Source: Curtobacterium sp. MCSS17_008
GTDB lineage: Bacteria > Actinomycetota > Actinomycetes > Actinomycetales > Microbacteriaceae
Reading direction: 5' to 3'
DNA: 64,000 bases
Assembly: GCF_003234185.1 (NCBI RefSeq)
Contig: NZ_QKSM01000004.1
Coordinates: 1-64,000 of the forward strand
Made by a program: the position numbers and the translations under genes
Shown here: positions 37,796-45,762 of the stretch, piece after piece
Position numbering within the stretch: position 1 is the stretch's first letter
How the letters are laid out: every line of letters begins with the position of its first letter
Notes under the pieces: model-generated
Told to the model about the DNA's origin: nothing
The model's database searches: none
The model's input: only the letters and a program-made list of their open reading frames with translations

Positions 37796-38961
37796 TGGCG
37801 CAGACCACCCGTGAGGCCAGCGCCCTGCAGTCCGAGGTCGTCCAGGCGCTCCAGACGCCGGGCACCTGGACGTGGGCGTACGTCGACGCCTCCGGCAACC
37901 GCGAGGACCCGCGCCGACTCGCCGCCCTGCAACGACGCACGGTGTCGGACGCACTCAAGCAGCAGGGCTGCTCGGACCGGGCCGTCGAGATCATCGAGGA
38001 GGAACTCGTCGAGCAGCCCGGCGTTCCCGCACCCGTCGCCCGGTACGTGCTCGTCCGTGATGACGAACTCGTGCTCAGCGAGGTGCTCCCCGGACACCTG
38101 CACGGCCAGGAGTCGATCGGCACCGGGGCCGTGCCCGACCTGCTGCCCCTGCTCGCGCACCGGCCGTTCGACCTGCCGTTCCTGGTCGTCACCGTCGGGC
38201 GCGAGGGCGGCGGGTTCCGGGGCTACCGGCTCGGGCACGCGCCGAGCGGGGCGGCCGAGGACGAGCAGCGCATCCAGGGCCGCACCGACACGCTGCACAA
38301 GTCGAAGACCGGCGGCGGATGGTCCCAGCCCCACTGGCACCAGCACACCGAGGAGATCTGGAAGCAGACGGCCGGCGAGGTCGCGGCGGCGATCGAGGAG
38401 ACCGTGAAGGCCACGTCGCCGAAGCTGATCCTGGTGGCGGGTGACATCCGCGCCCGGGAGCTCCTCCGAGGAGAGCTCTCCACCGCCACCCGGGCGCTCG
38501 TCACCGAGGTCGCGGTCGACCCCCGTGCCGACGACGCGTCCGAGAAGGCACTCGTGCAGCACGTCGACCTGGCGCTCGCGCGGATCCTCGCGTCGCGTCG
38601 GCACGACGTGCAGGACCTGCTCCGGACGCACGAGGGCCGTGGGGACAACGAGAGCGTGAGCGGGCTCGGAGCCGTCGTCTCCGCGCTGCAGCAGGCCCAG
38701 GCCGCCGTGGTCGCGCTCGACGCGGGGGCGCTCGGTGACCGCACGCTCCTGGCCCTCGACGCCGCCCCGTGGGTCGCCACCGCTCCCGAGCAGGCCGCCG
38801 GCGCGACCGTGCTCGGCCAGGTGCCGGCCGTCTGCGCGCTCGTGCGAGCGGTGGTGCTCACCGACGCCGAGCTCGTCCTGGTGAACGCCGCGTCCCTGCC
38901 GAGCGGCGCGCCCGCGTCCGCACTCCTGCGCTGGCCGGTGGGCCCCGCCGTCCCCGCCTGA
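37795..38961 (+). CDS. baeRF2-family protein (Rv2629-like, eRF1/Balon-related)
   Basis: A 388-residue protein of the bacterial archaeo-eukaryotic release-factor group, related to mycobacterial Rv2629. The GGGWSQ loop at 173-178, followed by HWHQHTEEIWKQTAGEVA, corresponds to the family's eRF1-like central loop. The C-terminal half (from about 205: PKLILVAGDIRARELL) is the eRF1 domain 2/3-like fold. Homologues have been reported to bind the ribosomal A site during dormancy (Balon, Rv2629). A role in ribosome hibernation or rescue is therefore inferred. Confidence 0.8.
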   Translation: MAQTTREASALQSEVVQALQTPGTWTWAYVDASGNREDPRRLAALQRRTVSDALKQQGCSDRAVEIIEEELVEQPGVPAPVARYVLVRDDELVLSEVLPGHLHGQESIGTGAVPDLLPLLAHRPFDLPFLVVTVGREGGGFRGYRLGHAPSGAAEDEQRIQGRTDTLHKSKTGGGWSQPHWHQHTEEIWKQTAGEVAAAIEETVKATSPKLILVAGDIRARELLRGELSTATRALVTEVAVDPRADDASEKALVQHVDLALARILASRRHDVQDLLRTHEGRGDNESVSGLGAVVSALQQAQAAVVALDAGALGDRTLLALDAAPWVATAPEQAAGATVLGQVPAVCALVRAVVLTDAELVLVNAASLPSGAPASALLRWPVGPAVPA

Positions 38962-39001
38962 CGCCTCCCGCGGACGCTTCGGTTCGCTGCGCCCGCAGAA
39001 C

Positions 39002-39057
39002 GCAACGAGAGCGGTTCCTCGCAGCGGTACTCCGTTGCGCGGAACCGCTCCTGTTGC
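39002..39057. terminator. imperfect long hairpin between convergent genes
   Basis: Outer arms 39002-39018 and 39041-39057 pair at 15 of 17 positions, and the enclosed sequence forms a second 7-bp stem (GCAGCGG with CCGTTGC). It lies between the baeRF2 gene and the MFS gene. Confidence 0.6.
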
Positions 39058-39081
39058 GTCTCGGGAGGGGCAGCGTCTCGC

Positions 39082-39122
39082 GCAGGCACAGGCACAGGCG
39101 CAGGCGCAGGCGCAGGCGCACG
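39082..39122. repeat. CAGGCR hexamer tandem repeat
   Basis: About six consecutive copies of CAGGCG/CAGGCA run just downstream of the MFS transporter stop codon. Confidence 0.75.
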
Positions 39123-39137
39123 CGCGGGCGCACGCGG

Positions 39138-40343
39138 TCAGTCGTGCGAGCGGTCCGTGCGTGGGACGACCGGCAGCGCCAGCAGGGGCAGCGCGGCCAC
39201 GACCGCGAACGCCGCCGCGAAGCCGAACACCCCGACGAGGGCCCCGACCCCGGGGCCGACGGCGCTCGCCGCCAGGAACTGCCCGGTGTTCTGCGCGCCG
39301 AGTGCCCGCCCGGACCAGGACGGCCCCGCTGCCTCGGCCACCGACGTGTACGCGAGCCCGTTGTCCGCCACGGTGACGCTCGTCGCGACGACGAGGAAGA
39401 CCGCTCCGGCGGCCCAGTGCGTGACGTCGACGAGCGCCAGCACGCCCATGACGACCGCCGCCGCGACCGCGACCAGCCGCAGTGGTCCCACGCGGGACCC
39501 GGCGCGGTCGCTCCAGGCCCCGACGAGGATCCGCCCCACGGCTCCGACGAACTGCGACGCGCCCACGAGCAGCCCCGCCGCCGGGGTCGACCACCCGAGA
39601 CCCACCAGCCAGACGAGACCGTACGTCGAGAGCGTGAACTGCGGCACCACCAGGAGTACGGACACCAGGTGCACGCGCCACAGGAACCCGGACGCCCGGT
39701 ACGGGTTCGCGGTGGCACCGACCGTCGCCGGTGCCGCGCGGGCCGGTCGCGGCGGGTCGGTGATGCCGACGGCGCAGAGCGCGGTGAGCACCGCGCAGAG
39801 GACGAACGGCAGGACGAGCGCGCTCCGGACGCCGTGCGTCTCCGTCAGCAGCGGCACCGTCACGGCCGCGAGCGTCACCCCGAGTGGCTGCGACATCTGC
39901 CGGATGCCCATCGCCAGCCCCCGGCGCTCCTTCGGGAACCACCCGACGACCACCCGGCCGCTCGCCGCGTTCGTCGACGCGCTCGTCATGCCCGCCGTGA
40001 GGAACGCGAGCCCGAGCAGCAGTGGATCGCCCGCGGACGCCCACGCGGCCACGACGGTCAGCGTCGTCAGCGCGAGCCCGCCGGCGATGACCACCCGTTC
40101 GCCGACGCGGTCCGTCACGGCGCCCCACGCGATGAGCGTCAGGACGAGGCCGATCGTCGGGGCTGCGGCGAAGAGCCCGGCCGAGGCGAAGGGCATGCCC
40201 TGCCGGAGCAGGTGCGGGATGAGCAGTGCGGGAGCGGAGACGACGAGGGTGCCCGCTGCCTGTGCGGCGACGCCGAGTGCGAGCATCGTCCACGCCCTGG
40301 CCGCGACGTCGGGCGGAACTGCGGCGGAGGTCGGCGAGGACAA
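39138..40343 (-). CDS. major facilitator superfamily transporter
   Basis: A 401-residue, roughly 12-helix transporter. The MFS loop 2-3 motif appears as WGAVTDRVGERVVIAG (G-x-x-x-D-R/K), and its counterpart in the second half as GAWSDRAGSRVGP. The start is uncertain: TTG 40343 is chosen because an ATG at 40406 would place the operator inside the gene. The divergent GntR gene and shared double operator suggest substrate-induced expression; the cargo is unknown. Confidence 0.82.
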   Translation of the reverse strand: MSSPTSAAVPPDVAARAWTMLALGVAAQAAGTLVVSAPALLIPHLLRQGMPFASAGLFAAAPTIGLVLTLIAWGAVTDRVGERVVIAGGLALTTLTVVAAWASAGDPLLLGLAFLTAGMTSASTNAASGRVVVGWFPKERRGLAMGIRQMSQPLGVTLAAVTVPLLTETHGVRSALVLPFVLCAVLTALCAVGITDPPRPARAAPATVGATANPYRASGFLWRVHLVSVLLVVPQFTLSTYGLVWLVGLGWSTPAAGLLVGASQFVGAVGRILVGAWSDRAGSRVGPLRLVAVAAAVVMGVLALVDVTHWAAGAVFLVVATSVTVADNGLAYTSVAEAAGPSWSGRALGAQNTGQFLAASAVGPGVGALVGVFGFAAAFAVVAALPLLALPVVPRTDRSHD

Positions 40344-40364
40344 GCGGATCCGTTCCGGGAGCGG

Positions 40365-40389
40365 TTGGTATACCACAACGGTATACCAA
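40365..40389. promoter_or_regulatory. double GGTATACC operator in MFS-GntR divergon
   Basis: TTGGTATACC and GGTATACCAA form a perfect 10-bp inverted repeat across a 5-nt spacer, and each arm contains the self-palindrome GGTATACC. Each arm also fits the FadR-type GntR consensus (TnGTnnnACnA class). Confidence 0.75.
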
Positions 40390-40420
40390 GGCGCCGGGAT
40401 CCGCACTATGCTGGTGCGCC

Positions 40421-41161
40421 GTGACCGAGACGACCGCGAACGCCGTGCCCGTGTCGCAGACGAGCCAGCTCTACGACAACCTGCGCGAGGCGATCCTCAC
40501 GCTCGACATCGCCCCCGGCGAGCGGATCTCGGAGCGCGGGCTCGAGAGCCGGTTCCATGCCTCCCGGACGCCGGTCCGCGCGGCGCTGTCGCGGCTCGAG
40601 CGCGAGGGGCTCATCCTGCACGAGGGGCGCTCGTGGACGGTGACGCCGATCGACCTCGACGAGATCGCCTCGCTCGCGGAGCTCCGGGGCGTGCTCGAGC
40701 CCGCGGCCGCGCGGCTCGCCGTCGAGCGCGCCTCGACCGACCAGCTCGACGAGGTCCGCGCGCACCTCGACGCTCTCCGGGGCACCCCCGACCGCGAGGC
40801 CGGCATCCGCATGGGCTCGACCTTCCACCTCGACCTCGCCGCGCTCGGCGGCAACCGGTTCATCACCGATGCCATCGCCGATGCGCTGACGCGACTGGAG
40901 CGCACACGCTGGATCGAGGTGCGGACCGCCGAGGCTCGCGAGGCCGCGTGGGAGGAGCACAGCGCCGTCCTGGACGCCGTGCGCGCGGGCCAGGCGGACC
41001 GCGCCGCGGAACTGCTGGCGGCGCACGTCGCCGGGACGAACGACCGCCTGCTCGCATGGATCGCGCAGGAGCGTCGGCGTCTGCGAGGTGCGGGCATGGC
41101 CATCGTCGGCAGCCCGGAGTTGCTCGGCGAACCCGACCAGGGCGAGGCAGCGGCCCGCTGA
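40421..41161 (+). CDS. GntR-family regulator (FadR/FCD type)
   Basis: A 246-residue regulator. The N-terminal winged helix has QLYDNLREAILTLDIAPGER and SRFHASRTPVRAALSRLERE. The C-terminal FCD domain contains ELRGVLEPAAARLA and FHLDLAALGGN with the metal/ligand histidines. GTG start; TATGCT lies 8 nt upstream. It probably represses the divergent MFS gene through the operator 32 bp upstream. Confidence 0.88.
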   Translation: MTETTANAVPVSQTSQLYDNLREAILTLDIAPGERISERGLESRFHASRTPVRAALSRLEREGLILHEGRSWTVTPIDLDEIASLAELRGVLEPAAARLAVERASTDQLDEVRAHLDALRGTPDREAGIRMGSTFHLDLAALGGNRFITDAIADALTRLERTRWIEVRTAEAREAAWEEHSAVLDAVRAGQADRAAELLAAHVAGTNDRLLAWIAQERRRLRGAGMAIVGSPELLGEPDQGEAAAR

Positions 41162-41170
41162 CGCGACGGG

Positions 41171-41243
41171 CGGCGCGGAGTCGGCCCGTGCCTCCCGGCC
41201 GGCTGACGTGAGGCCGGCGCGGAGTCGGCCCGCACCTCCCGGC
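41171..41243. repeat. two 29-bp direct repeats, 44-bp period
   Basis: Copies at 41171-41199 and 41215-41243 (CGGCGCGGAGTCGGCCCG core, ending CCTCCCGGC) differ at two bases. They lie between the convergent GntR gene and the small minus-strand gene. Confidence 0.7.
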
Positions 41244-41267
41244 GACCATCCGGGCCGCCGCGCACGG

Positions 41268-41423
41268 TCAGGCTCTGGTCGTCGGCTCCTCGGATCCGTC
41301 GATGTCCTGAGCGGCCCCCGCCGCCCCGTGCTCCGTGTGGTCGAGGAGGGCGTCACGCACCTCGGCCTCGTCGGTGGTAAGTCGGATGGCGTGCTTGCTG
41401 CCGGACCGCGTCGACTGGGACAT
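41268..41423 (-). CDS. 51-residue hypothetical protein
   Basis: A short, hydrophilic protein (MSQSTRSGSKHAIRLTTDEA, acidic C-terminus). It is unrecognised, but a perfect AGGAGGAG lies 6-7 nt before the ATG, far better than chance, so I consider it real. No membrane segment or signal peptide. Confidence 0.55.
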   Translation of the reverse strand: MSQSTRSGSKHAIRLTTDEAEVRDALLDHTEHGAAGAAQDIDGSEEPTTRA

Positions 41424-41629
41424 CGAGATCTCCTCCTGTGTGCGTGGGCATCGGTGGTGATGCGCTTCCTCACGGGGCGTTCTGAGGTCGCAACAGTCTG
41501 CGCCCGCTCCTCCACGACGCGCAAGCGTTCCCACCGACCTGTGGAGAAGGCGGTTCCCGTGCCGTGCCTAGGATGGTCCGGCCGCGCACCGGCGCGGCGG
41601 CCAGGCGCACGTCGGACGGGAGGCACGGC

Positions 41630-42733
41630 ATGAGCACCCAGCGCACCGCACCTCCCACGGTCTACGACGTCGCGTCCGAGGCGGGCGTCTCCATCGCCAC
41701 CGTCTCGCGCGTGCTCCGCACGCCCGACGCCGTCCGCGAGGGCACCCGCGACCGGGTCCAGGCGGCGATCCGGACGCTCGGCTACGTGCCCTCCGGCAAC
41801 GCGAGGGCGCTGGCCGGCAAGCGGACCGGCGTCGTCGGGCTCCTGCTGCCCGGGTTCGACGTCGTGCCGGACGAGCGACCCGACCTCGTGACCGACGGTG
41901 GTGTCCGGGTCGTCGACGACCGGCGGCACGTGACCCAGCCGTTCTCGTCGAACCTGTACTTCGACGAGGTCCTGCGCGGCGCCGAGACCGAGGCGTGGCA
42001 GCGGGGTCTGGCACTGATGGTCGCGGCCGGGCGGGGCTCCTCGCGCGACGTCATCGTGAACGACGTCGCCGGGCGGGTCGACGGTCTCGCGGTGCTCGCC
42101 CAGACCGTTCCCGACGACCTGCTCGAGCACGTCGCCAGGCGGATCCCGGTCGTGGTGCTCGCGGACGACCGGCGGTCGCACGGCTTCGACTCGGTGAGCG
42201 TCGACAACGCCGCGGGCATGCGCACGCTGGCGTCGCACGTGATCGGGCGCCTCGGCATCCGGTCGCTCGCGTACCTGGCCGGCCCGATCGACTCGCCGGA
42301 CGACATGGAGCGCTGGGCGGGCTTCCGGCAGGCGCTCGCCGACCACGCACTCCCGTCGTCCGACGTGCGGGTCGTGCACGGCGACTTCGGGCGGGCCCGG
42401 GCGCGGGAGCTCGCGTCCGTGCTGTTCGACGGTGCCGAGGTGCCCCGCGCGGTGATCTGCTCGAACGACCAGACGGCGCTCGGGGTCCTCGACGCCGCCG
42501 GGGCCCGTGGGCTGCGCGTGCCCGAGGACGTGGTGGTCACCGGCTTCGACGGCATCGACGCCGGGCGCTTCTCGGCGCCGCCACTGACGACGGTGCACCA
42601 GCCCATGGGGGAGCTCGGCCGCGCGGCGGTCCGGGCGATCGTCGACCGGTTCGAACGGCGCGAGGGGCCGCCGCGTGCCGTGCGCCTGCCCGTCGAGGTC
42701 CTGCTGCGTGAGAGCTGCCCGCCGGCCCTGTGA
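41630..42733 (+). CDS. LacI-family regulator of the beta-glycoside uptake cluster
   Basis: A 367-residue repressor. The helix-turn-helix VYDVASEAGVSIATVSRVLR is at residues 11-30, with hinge YVPSGNARALAGKRTG, and the ligand domain ends GFDGIDAGRFSAPPLTTVHQ. A 28-residue insertion (residues about 78-105, PGFDVVPDERPDLVTDG...) is unusual in the first ligand subdomain. Its ribosome-binding site GGGAGG is part of a copy of the GGACGGGAGGCACGG repeat (41614-41628). It precedes an oligosaccharide ABC operon carrying a LacI-like operator. Confidence 0.88.
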   Translation: MSTQRTAPPTVYDVASEAGVSIATVSRVLRTPDAVREGTRDRVQAAIRTLGYVPSGNARALAGKRTGVVGLLLPGFDVVPDERPDLVTDGGVRVVDDRRHVTQPFSSNLYFDEVLRGAETEAWQRGLALMVAAGRGSSRDVIVNDVAGRVDGLAVLAQTVPDDLLEHVARRIPVVVLADDRRSHGFDSVSVDNAAGMRTLASHVIGRLGIRSLAYLAGPIDSPDDMERWAGFRQALADHALPSSDVRVVHGDFGRARARELASVLFDGAEVPRAVICSNDQTALGVLDAAGARGLRVPEDVVVTGFDGIDAGRFSAPPLTTVHQPMGELGRAAVRAIVDRFERREGPPRAVRLPVEVLLRESCPPAL

Positions 42734-42805
42734 GCCCTGCCGGCCCGCTCGGACGGCCTGCGCTCGGCGGCACTCCGGGCGCGCGACGTCCCGCGGCGCA
42801 GGTGT

Positions 42806-42961
42806 TCCGGTCGCGCGACGCGCCATGGCGCAGGCGCACAGGTCGCGCGACACGCCGTGCCACGGCGGGCGGGGCGGCGAGTCGTGCGACCGGAGCCTCC
42901 GTCGGCGGCGAGTCGTGCGACCGGAGCCCCCGTCGTCGGCGGCGAGTCGTGCGACCGGAGC
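42806..42961. repeat. GTCGTGCGACCGGAGC repeat block
   Basis: The block opens with TCCGGTCGCGCGACGCGCC, like the 124-bp repeats at 17906 and 18070, and ends with three tandem GTCGTGCGACCGGAGC units (42881, 42912, 42946). The opening and closing motifs are complementary, so the block can fold into alternative hairpins. Confidence 0.65.
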
Positions 42962-43020
42962 GTGCGGGGCGATCGGACGCGTGCCTCTCCCCGGCGGGAT
43001 GTCGTGGCTTGCATCGCGGG

Positions 43021-43036
43021 ATGTAAGCGCATACAT
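43021..43036. promoter_or_regulatory. LacI-type operator before the oligosaccharide ABC operon
   Basis: ATGTAAGCGCATACAT is a near-palindrome (7 of 8 pairs, central GC) 40 bp before the binding-protein gene. It differs from the operator of the other LacI system (ATGTGAACGTTCACAT), fitting a distinct regulator, presumably the LacI at 41630. Confidence 0.6.
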
Positions 43037-43075
43037 TGGGCCGCGTACCCATTCGACACGGAGGTCGACCGAGCA

Positions 43076-44785
43076 ATGACGCTTCCCCCACAGCGCCTGC
43101 CACAGCGCACGCGCCGGCGCGGACGCCTGATGGCCGCACTCGCCGGCATCGCCGTCGTGGCCCTCACCGCCACCGGCTGCAGCATCCAGGTCCGCTCCCA
43201 GCCGGACCCGAGCATCGGCAAGGACACGATGCTCATCAACGCCGACCGCGGCAACCCGCTGTTCGACCGGAACTTCAACCCGTACATCCCGAACGCCCGC
43301 ACCGCGAGCAAGTGGATGTACGAGCCCCTCATCGAGATCAACCCCCTCGACGGTGAGGGCACCCCGTGGCTCGCGAGCTCGTGGGAGCAGCCGGACGCCC
43401 GGACGATCGACATGACCATCCGGAAGGGTGTCGAATGGTCCGACGGCACGCCGTTCACCCCCGAGGACGTCCTCTTCACCTTCGACCTGCTCAAGAAGTT
43501 CCCCGCGATGGACGTCAAGGGCGCCTGGCAGCACATCGACCGCATCGAGCGTGACGGCGACCACGTCGTGTTCCACCTCAAGGGCGAGGACGTGCCGAGC
43601 CGCAACATCATCGGCGCGACGTACATCCTCCCGGAGCACCACTACGGCGGGGTCGAGGACCCGGTCACGTGGCGGGACCCGAACCCGGTCGGCACCGGTC
43701 CGTTCGTGCTCGGCAACTACTCCGACCAGCAGTACTCGATGGACAAGAACCCGACGTACTGGCAGGCCGACAAGATCGCCATCCAGCACCTGGTCCTGCC
43801 GGCGACGAACACCCAGCTCGACACCGTCACGCGTGGCTACGACTGGGCGTACTCGTTCATCTCCGACGTCGAGGGCACGTGGGGTGCCGCGTCCGACACG
43901 AACGAGTGGTGGTTCCCTGCCGGCGGCGTGATCGGCCTCATCCCCAACCTGACGAAGGCGCCCTACGACGACGTCAACGTCCGCAAGGGCATCTCGTACG
44001 CGCTCGACCGCGACGGCATCGCGGAGACCGCATCCGAGGGCAACCTCAGCGCCGCGGGCCAGACCGGCCTGATCCTGCCGAACCAGGAGCAGTACCTCGA
44101 CCCGTCGATCCCCGACAAGGGGATGATCACGCAGGACACCGACCGTGCCCTCGCCCAGTTCGCGAAGTCCGGCTACGAGCAGCGGGGCGGCAAGCTCGTC
44201 AAGGACGGCAAGCAGCTCGAGATCAACCTCATGACCGCGAACGGGTACTCGGACTGGCTCCGCGCCGCGCAGCAGGTGCAGCGGGACCTCGGGAAGATCG
44301 GCGTGAAGGTGCAGATCCAGGCACCGCAGCCCGCCGGGTACCAGCAGAACATCAACAACGGCACGTTCGACATGGCGATGGGCGGCATGGGGAACGGCGA
44401 CGTCTTCCAGGCCTACAACTCCCTGCTGTCGAGCGACTTCTACCAGCCGGTCGGCAAGTCGACGGTGAACAACTTCGAGCGCTACAGGAACGCGGACACC
44501 CAGAAGCTCCTCGACGAGTACCGCGGTACGACCGACCGGGGCGAGCAGCAGCAGATCCTGAACAAGCTGCAGGCCATCGTCTACGACGACCTCCCGGTGA
44601 TCGGCATGTACTACGGCGGCCTCTGGGGGCTGTTCAACACCGGCAAGTTCGTCGGCTGGCCGAGCGCGGAGGACCCCTACATGGCACCGCAGAACTACGA
44701 CTCGGCCCCGCTGCTCATCTTCACGAAGCTCCGACTCCGTGACAGCGAGGCGGGCAAGAAGATCCTGGAGGAGCAGGCCAAGTGA
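43076..44785 (+). CDS. family-5 solute-binding lipoprotein of oligosaccharide/peptide ABC transporter
   Basis: A 569-residue SBP_bac_5 protein. The signal peptide ends in lipobox ALTATGCS (Cys near residue 36). Family features include WLASSWEQPDARTIDMTIR and GVEWSDGTPFTPEDVLFTFD. Although family 5 often binds peptides, members next to glycosidases bind cello- or beta-gluco-oligosaccharides; the GH1 gene in this operon favours a beta-glucoside ligand. GTGA overlap with the first permease. Confidence 0.88.
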   Translation: MTLPPQRLPQRTRRRGRLMAALAGIAVVALTATGCSIQVRSQPDPSIGKDTMLINADRGNPLFDRNFNPYIPNARTASKWMYEPLIEINPLDGEGTPWLASSWEQPDARTIDMTIRKGVEWSDGTPFTPEDVLFTFDLLKKFPAMDVKGAWQHIDRIERDGDHVVFHLKGEDVPSRNIIGATYILPEHHYGGVEDPVTWRDPNPVGTGPFVLGNYSDQQYSMDKNPTYWQADKIAIQHLVLPATNTQLDTVTRGYDWAYSFISDVEGTWGAASDTNEWWFPAGGVIGLIPNLTKAPYDDVNVRKGISYALDRDGIAETASEGNLSAAGQTGLILPNQEQYLDPSIPDKGMITQDTDRALAQFAKSGYEQRGGKLVKDGKQLEINLMTANGYSDWLRAAQQVQRDLGKIGVKVQIQAPQPAGYQQNINNGTFDMAMGGMGNGDVFQAYNSLLSSDFYQPVGKSTVNNFERYRNADTQKLLDEYRGTTDRGEQQQILNKLQAIVYDDLPVIGMYYGGLWGLFNTGKFVGWPSAEDPYMAPQNYDSAPLLIFTKLRLRDSEAGKKILEEQAK

Positions 44786-45762
44786 AGTACATCCTCCAGA
44801 AACTCGTCCTCTTCGTCCTGACCCTCTGGGCCGCGGTCACCCTGAACTTCGTGCTCCCGCGCCTCATGCCCGGCAGCCCGTCGGACGCGGCACTCGCGAA
44901 GCTCAGCCAGAACGGTCCGGTCACCGACGCCACCAAGAAGGCCATCGAGGCGCAGCTCGGCGTCCCCAGCGGGAACCTCTGGGACCAGTACGTCAGCTAC
45001 CTGCACCAGGTCGTCACCCTCGACTTCGGCACGAGCTACACGTTCTACCCGCAGCCCGTCGGTGACCTGGTCGGCCGCGCCCTGCCGTACACGCTCGTGC
45101 TCGTCGGCACGGTCACGGTCCTGGCGTTCGTCATCGGCACGCTCATCGGCGTCGCCGCGGCGTGGAAGCGCGGCACCTGGCTCGACTCGCTCCCGACCCT
45201 GTCCGGCTCGTTCATGTCCACGTTCCCGTACTTCTGGACGGCGCTCCTGCTGCTGTTCTTCCTCGGCTACGTCCTGCACTGGTTCCCGACCACCGGGGCA
45301 TCATCGGCGACGAGCGTCCCGGGCTGGAACGGCACCTACATCGGCGACGTCCTGCGGCACGCGATCCTGCCGGCGGTGACGATCCTGGTGACGAGCCTCG
45401 GCGGCTGGATCATCGGCATGCGCAACGCGATGATCAACACCCTCGGCGACGACTACGTCACCTTCGCCGAGGCGAACGGCCTCCGCGGCCGCACGGTCGC
45501 CGTCCGGTACGCCGCACGGAACGCGATCCTGCCGAACCTGACCGGCTTCGGCCTGGCGCTCGGCGGCGTGGTCGGCGGCTCGGTCCTGGTCGAGCAGGTC
45601 TTCGGCTACCCGGGCATCGGCTACCTGCTGTTCAACGCCGTGATCGGGCAGGACTACCCGCTCATGCAGGCCCTCTTCCTGATGATCACCGTGTCGGTGC
45701 TCATCGCCAACTTCATCGTGGACGTCCTGTACGGCGTCCTGGACCCGAGGACGCGCCGATGA
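44782..45762 (+). CDS. DppB-type ABC transporter permease
   Basis: A 326-residue permease with six helices. The N-terminal LNFVLPRLMPGSPSD and the conserved EAA loop (YVTFAEANGLRGRTVAVRYAARNAILPNL) are typical of DppB/OppB. Starts GTG in the binding-protein stop and ends in ATGA overlap with the second permease. Confidence 0.9.
   Translation: MKYILQKLVLFVLTLWAAVTLNFVLPRLMPGSPSDAALAKLSQNGPVTDATKKAIEAQLGVPSGNLWDQYVSYLHQVVTLDFGTSYTFYPQPVGDLVGRALPYTLVLVGTVTVLAFVIGTLIGVAAAWKRGTWLDSLPTLSGSFMSTFPYFWTALLLLFFLGYVLHWFPTTGASSATSVPGWNGTYIGDVLRHAILPAVTILVTSLGGWIIGMRNAMINTLGDDYVTFAEANGLRGRTVAVRYAARNAILPNLTGFGLALGGVVGGSVLVEQVFGYPGIGYLLFNAVIGQDYPLMQALFLMITVSVLIANFIVDVLYGVLDPRTRR

Larger units (their letters stand above)
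42734..43075. other. 342-bp intergenic region: repeats and operator
   Basis: It holds a dispersed GTCGTGCGACC-type repeat block (42806-42961) and, next to the transporter operon, a LacI-like operator with a probable promoter. No gene is seen. Confidence 0.6.

Noticed and set aside
42881-42961. Three regularly spaced GTCGTGCGACCGGAGC units suggesting a CRISPR-like array
   Set aside because: Spacers are only 15-18 nt, GC-rich and repeat-related, and no cas genes are present; it is a tandem palindromic repeat.
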